From assembly GCA_046297695.1 (NCBI GenBank), contig JBKBHF010000002.1:62001-126000 (forward strand): a stretch of DNA of 64,000 bases, in the 5' to 3' direction. The stretch is from Permianibacter sp046297695. GTDB taxonomy: Bacteria; Pseudomonadota; Gammaproteobacteria; Enterobacterales; Permianibacteraceae. The notes under the pieces are model-generated. The model searched no databases. It saw only the letters and a list, made by a program, of their open reading frames with translations, and was not told the origin of the DNA. Position numbers and translations under genes: made by a program. Shown one piece after another: positions 61,512 to 64,000 of this stretch (position 1 is the stretch's first letter; every line of letters begins with the position of its first letter).

Positions 61512-62192
61512 CTACAAGGATGCACGCCGGGCCGCTGTCTGCTGCAGCTGCGGCTCGCGTCGCATAGCGTGAATGCGAACGCCATCAGCCAGATCCGCCG
61601 TCGCCTTGAGCTGAAAACCAAACCGCTCATACAGCGCGACATTGGCCGGATTCTGGGTCTCCAGGTAGCAAATCTCGCCGCTGCGATCAGCGCGGGTCAG
61701 TACCGTGCGCAGCAACGCGCTGGCATGGCCTTTATGCTGGTGTGCCGGCTCAACGGCAATCGCCCAAAGGTACCAGTGTTCGGTGCCGGCGTGCTGCCGG
61801 CGCAGCGCTTTGGCCGCCGCGTCAAATTGCAGCAGCCGGCGCAGTGCCTGGGTGCGGCCCTTGAACGGCAGCGCCCACATACCACTACGCAATTCGCGCC
61901 ACAGCGAAGGCTGACAATGGCGTGGCAGCAACCAACATGCGACGGCATGACCATCGCGGGTGACATCCGCCTGGCCGTAGCGCAGGCAATAGCGCAGAAC
62001 GGCGCGGTACAGGACGGGCGTCAACCGACGACGCCATTTTTCGTTCGGTTCCAGGTAGTGCAGCAAGGGATCATCAGCAAACGCCCGCCCCAACAGCTCG
62101 GTCAACGCCGGCAGCTGATCACGACGCGCGGCACCGGTCGGCCGCTGTTGTTGACGCTCGCGCGGGAGCGCGACTTGTTTCACCACTTCCAT
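61512..62192 (-). CDS. GNAT family N-acetyltransferase
   Basis: About 226 residues with the GNAT fold in the C-terminal half: beta4 LWAIAVEPAHQHKGHASALL is motif A with the acetyl-CoA binding Q/HxxGxA loop, followed by YLETQNPANVALYERFGFQ (motif B). The N-terminal half is a helical substrate region. Such proteins acetylate amines of small molecules or proteins; the target is not predictable. ATG 62192 is preferred because AAGGTG lies 9 nt upstream; GTG 62204 is an alternative. Confidence 0.86.
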   Translation of the reverse strand: MEVVKQVALPRERQQQRPTGAARRDQLPALTELLGRAFADDPLLHYLEPNEKWRRRLTPVLYRAVLRYCLRYGQADVTRDGHAVACWLLPRHCQPSLWRELRSGMWALPFKGRTQALRRLLQFDAAAKALRRQHAGTEHWYLWAIAVEPAHQHKGHASALLRTVLTRADRSGEICYLETQNPANVALYERFGFQLKATADLADGVRIHAMRREPQLQQTAARRASL

Positions 62193-62326
62193 GCCAGGAT
62201 TCACCTTGTTGATTGGCCGCTGAGTTTAGCGGCGGCCAGAGTCTAACGCGAAAGCCCATCACCCTGTGCCAGCAATCCGAATCATTCTATGGTGCGTGGC
62301 AGCCGCCGCTGCCAACCGCATCACGA

Positions 62327-62358
62327 CAAAAAAGAACGGAGCGCCGCGACGCCCCGTT
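62327..62358 (-). terminator. Rho-independent terminator of the glutamate dehydrogenase gene
   Basis: On the minus strand AACGGGGCG pairs with CGCTCCGTT (one G-U pair) over a short loop and is followed by a T-rich run. It begins about 25 bp after the stop codon. Confidence 0.8.
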
Positions 62359-62382
62359 TCGTTTGCGATGACGACGCCAGCC

Positions 62383-64000
62383 TCAGCGCCGGGCGTCCCC
62401 CTTCTTCTTGTTGATCTTGCCGGCCGCTTTTGTCGCCGGTGCTTTCACCGCAGCCACACTGGTCCCGACAGTTTTCGCAGAACGGGCTTTGCCTGCCGTC
62501 TTTGCCGGCGCCTTGGCCGCGGCTTTCAACCTGACTTTGCCACCGGCAGCAACCTGCCGCTGACAGCTTTGCACCAGAATACCGAGCTCGCGCAGGGCCA
62601 CCGAGAACTTGGCAAACTCATGGGTGTTGCTGGTGCGGAACTCGGTCAGCAGTTGCAGCCAGCGCTTCACTTCGCTGTTGTCCTGCAGGAAGCTGTCGAG
62701 ACGCGCGGTCGCATCGAGATCCTTACCGGTCAATTTCAGCACCGCGCCGGTCAGCTGACGCTGTTGCCAGTCGAGTTCCTCGCGGAACGCCGAACGGGCG
62801 AACGCCTGCCAATGGTTCTCGACCGGCTGGCGGACGATCTGGCTCAGGAACCAGTGCAGATCAGTGCGGTATCCAAGTTTGAAATAAATCTCCGCGACCA
62901 ACGCCACCGGCTGCGCTTGTTCTTCCGCGACTTCGGCGATGTCCAGTGCCGAGAACAGCGTGCTGAGATGCGCCAGATCTTCGGCCAGTTTCTTCGGCAA
63001 GCCACGCTCGATCAAGCGCTGGGTATCACCGGCCAGATCCGCAGCTTCGCTGGCTTCGAGTACTTTCGGCAGCTGGGCGCGCAGCACATCAATCGCCGGC
63101 TTGAACCGGGCAATCTCTTCCGCAAGGCCGACATGCTTGCGCCGCTGGCGCATGAACCAGCGTGCAGCGCGGCGGATCAACCGCTGCGACTCGTGCATGG
63201 CTTCCAGTTGCAGCGCTGCCGGCACCTTGTTGTCGAGTGCCTCAATCTGCTCCCAGAACTTGTCGACGCCAAACACTTCACGCGCCAGCGTAAAGCACGA
63301 GGCGACCTCAGCAAAACTGACACCTGTTTCGTCCACCATGCGATGGGCAAAGTTGGCACCGCCGAAGTTGACCATGTCATTGGCGAGCTGCATCGCGATG
63401 ATTTCGTGCTTCAGGCGATGCTGCTGTATCGGCTCGGCGAACTTGTTGCGCATCAGCGGCGGGAAATAGCCGGCCAGCATGTCGCGGTAGAACGGGTCCT
63501 CGACCACTTCTGGCACATTGAGATGGTCTTTCAGGCTCATCTTGCCGTACGAGGTCAGAATCGCCAGCTCGGCGCGAGTCAGGCCCTTGCCCTTGATCAG
63601 GCGCTCCTGCATTTCATCGTCGGTCGGCAGGTATTCGAGACCGCGGTCAAGCCGGCCCTCACGCTCCAGCTGGTGAATGAAGCGAATGTGTTCCTTCACC
63701 ATGCTATTGGCACGCGACTCCGTCACCGAAATGCTCTGGCTCTGGCGGTAGTTGTCCTTCAGCACGCTCTCGGCGACATCGTCGGTCATATCGGCCAGCA
63801 GCTTGTTGCGCTGCTTCTCGGTCATGCTGCCATCAGCGACCAGCTGGTTCAGCAGGATCTTGATGTTGACCTCGTTATCCGAGGTATTGACGCCGCCGGC
63901 GTTGTCGATGAAGTCGGTGTTACCGCGACCGCCATTGAGCATATACTCGATGCGGCCCAACTGGGTCATGCCGAGGTTGCCACCCTCGCCGACCACTTTC
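62383..64000 (-). CDS. NAD-specific glutamate dehydrogenase (large type), C-terminal part
   Basis: The last 539 residues of the about 180-kDa NAD-dependent glutamate dehydrogenase, recognised from EGGNLGMTQLGRIEYMLNGG, the nucleotide-domain Gly loop with NTDFIDNAGGVNTSDNEVNI, and the helical tail typical of the family. It converts glutamate and NAD to 2-oxoglutarate, ammonia and NADH. The start lies beyond the right edge. The final about 47 residues (from KVRLKAAAKAPAKTAGKAR) are a Lys/Ala/Pro-rich, histone-H1-like tail not usual for this enzyme. A terminator follows. Confidence 0.93.
   Translation of the reverse strand, partial: KVVGEGGNLGMTQLGRIEYMLNGGRGNTDFIDNAGGVNTSDNEVNIKILLNQLVADGSMTEKQRNKLLADMTDDVAESVLKDNYRQSQSISVTESRANSMVKEHIRFIHQLEREGRLDRGLEYLPTDDEMQERLIKGKGLTRAELAILTSYGKMSLKDHLNVPEVVEDPFYRDMLAGYFPPLMRNKFAEPIQQHRLKHEIIAMQLANDMVNFGGANFAHRMVDETGVSFAEVASCFTLAREVFGVDKFWEQIEALDNKVPAALQLEAMHESQRLIRRAARWFMRQRRKHVGLAEEIARFKPAIDVLRAQLPKVLEASEAADLAGDTQRLIERGLPKKLAEDLAHLSTLFSALDIAEVAEEQAQPVALVAEIYFKLGYRTDLHWFLSQIVRQPVENHWQAFARSAFREELDWQQRQLTGAVLKLTGKDLDATARLDSFLQDNSEVKRWLQLLTEFRTSNTHEFAKFSVALRELGILVQSCQRQVAAGGKVRLKAAAKAPAKTAGKARSAKTVGTSVAAVKAPATKAAGKINKKKGDARR

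Noticed and set aside
1..64000. CRISPR, tRNA, rRNA, insertion sequences or prophage
   Set aside because: No regular spaced repeats, cloverleaf-like segments, transposase or integrase motifs were seen when reading both strands.

Overview
The window is gene-dense, GC-rich DNA with short intergenic gaps, many ATGA/TGATG stop-start overlaps, and GTG and TTG starts. It looks like the chromosome of a Gram-negative gammaproteobacterium: there are lipoproteins, outer-membrane barrels, a TonB-dependent receptor, a complete MSHA type IV pilus cluster, an E. coli-like ypjD-yfjD pair, purT and the large NAD-dependent glutamate dehydrogenase. The genus cannot be fixed from sequence reading alone. I see no rRNA, tRNA, CRISPR array, insertion sequence, integrase or prophage. 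All functional names come from reading translated motifs; no database search was run.

Layout. 1-4.5 kb: a partial di-heme cytochrome c diverges from a TonB-dependent receptor whose leader holds two palindromes. Then come a glutamine-amidotransferase protein and the remnant of a short-chain dehydrogenase. 4.7-15.5 kb (minus strand): a Pel exopolysaccharide operon in the order pelA-pelB(TPR part only)-pelD-pelE-pelF-pelG. It has no pelC, and its pelB stops where the outer-membrane barrel should begin. 15.7-19.4 kb: ypjD-yfjD, a double-receiver response regulator and a glutathione S-transferase. 19.6-36.0 kb: the MSHA pilus cluster mshI-I2-J-K-L-M-N-E-G-F, a 245-bp gap, then mshA-C-D-O-P-Q. 36.1-43.0 kb: an orphan PotD-like lipoprotein, a small outer-membrane barrel, a DUF4382 lipoprotein, purT and a penicillin-acylase family enzyme.

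43.2-55.1 kb is the most unusual part. Two divergent units encode envelope proteins with CXXCH heme motifs: a secreted mono-heme protein, a lipoprotein with two cytochrome-like modules plus a LamG-like domain, a Tat-exported DUF1501-like protein, and an HzsA-like propeller lipoprotein with two CXXCH motifs. After these come two outer-membrane barrel proteins, a TlpA-like thioredoxin, a DUF4266 lipoprotein ending in Gly6-Cys-Gly-Cys, and a DUF3570 barrel. This set is the best candidate for an undescribed envelope redox or surface-maturation system.

55.2-64 kb: a NatAB-type ABC exporter, a HerA-like ATPase (DUF853), a secreted protein paired with a metzincin protease, a GNAT acetyltransferase, and the C-terminal part of NAD-glutamate dehydrogenase carrying a Lys/Ala-rich tail.

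Together the Pel and MSHA blocks describe a surface-attachment lifestyle. Each contains a likely cyclic-di-GMP receptor (PelD with an RxxD I-site, MshE with an MshEN domain), so both could respond to the same second messenger. No active GGDEF or EAL enzyme lies in the window.
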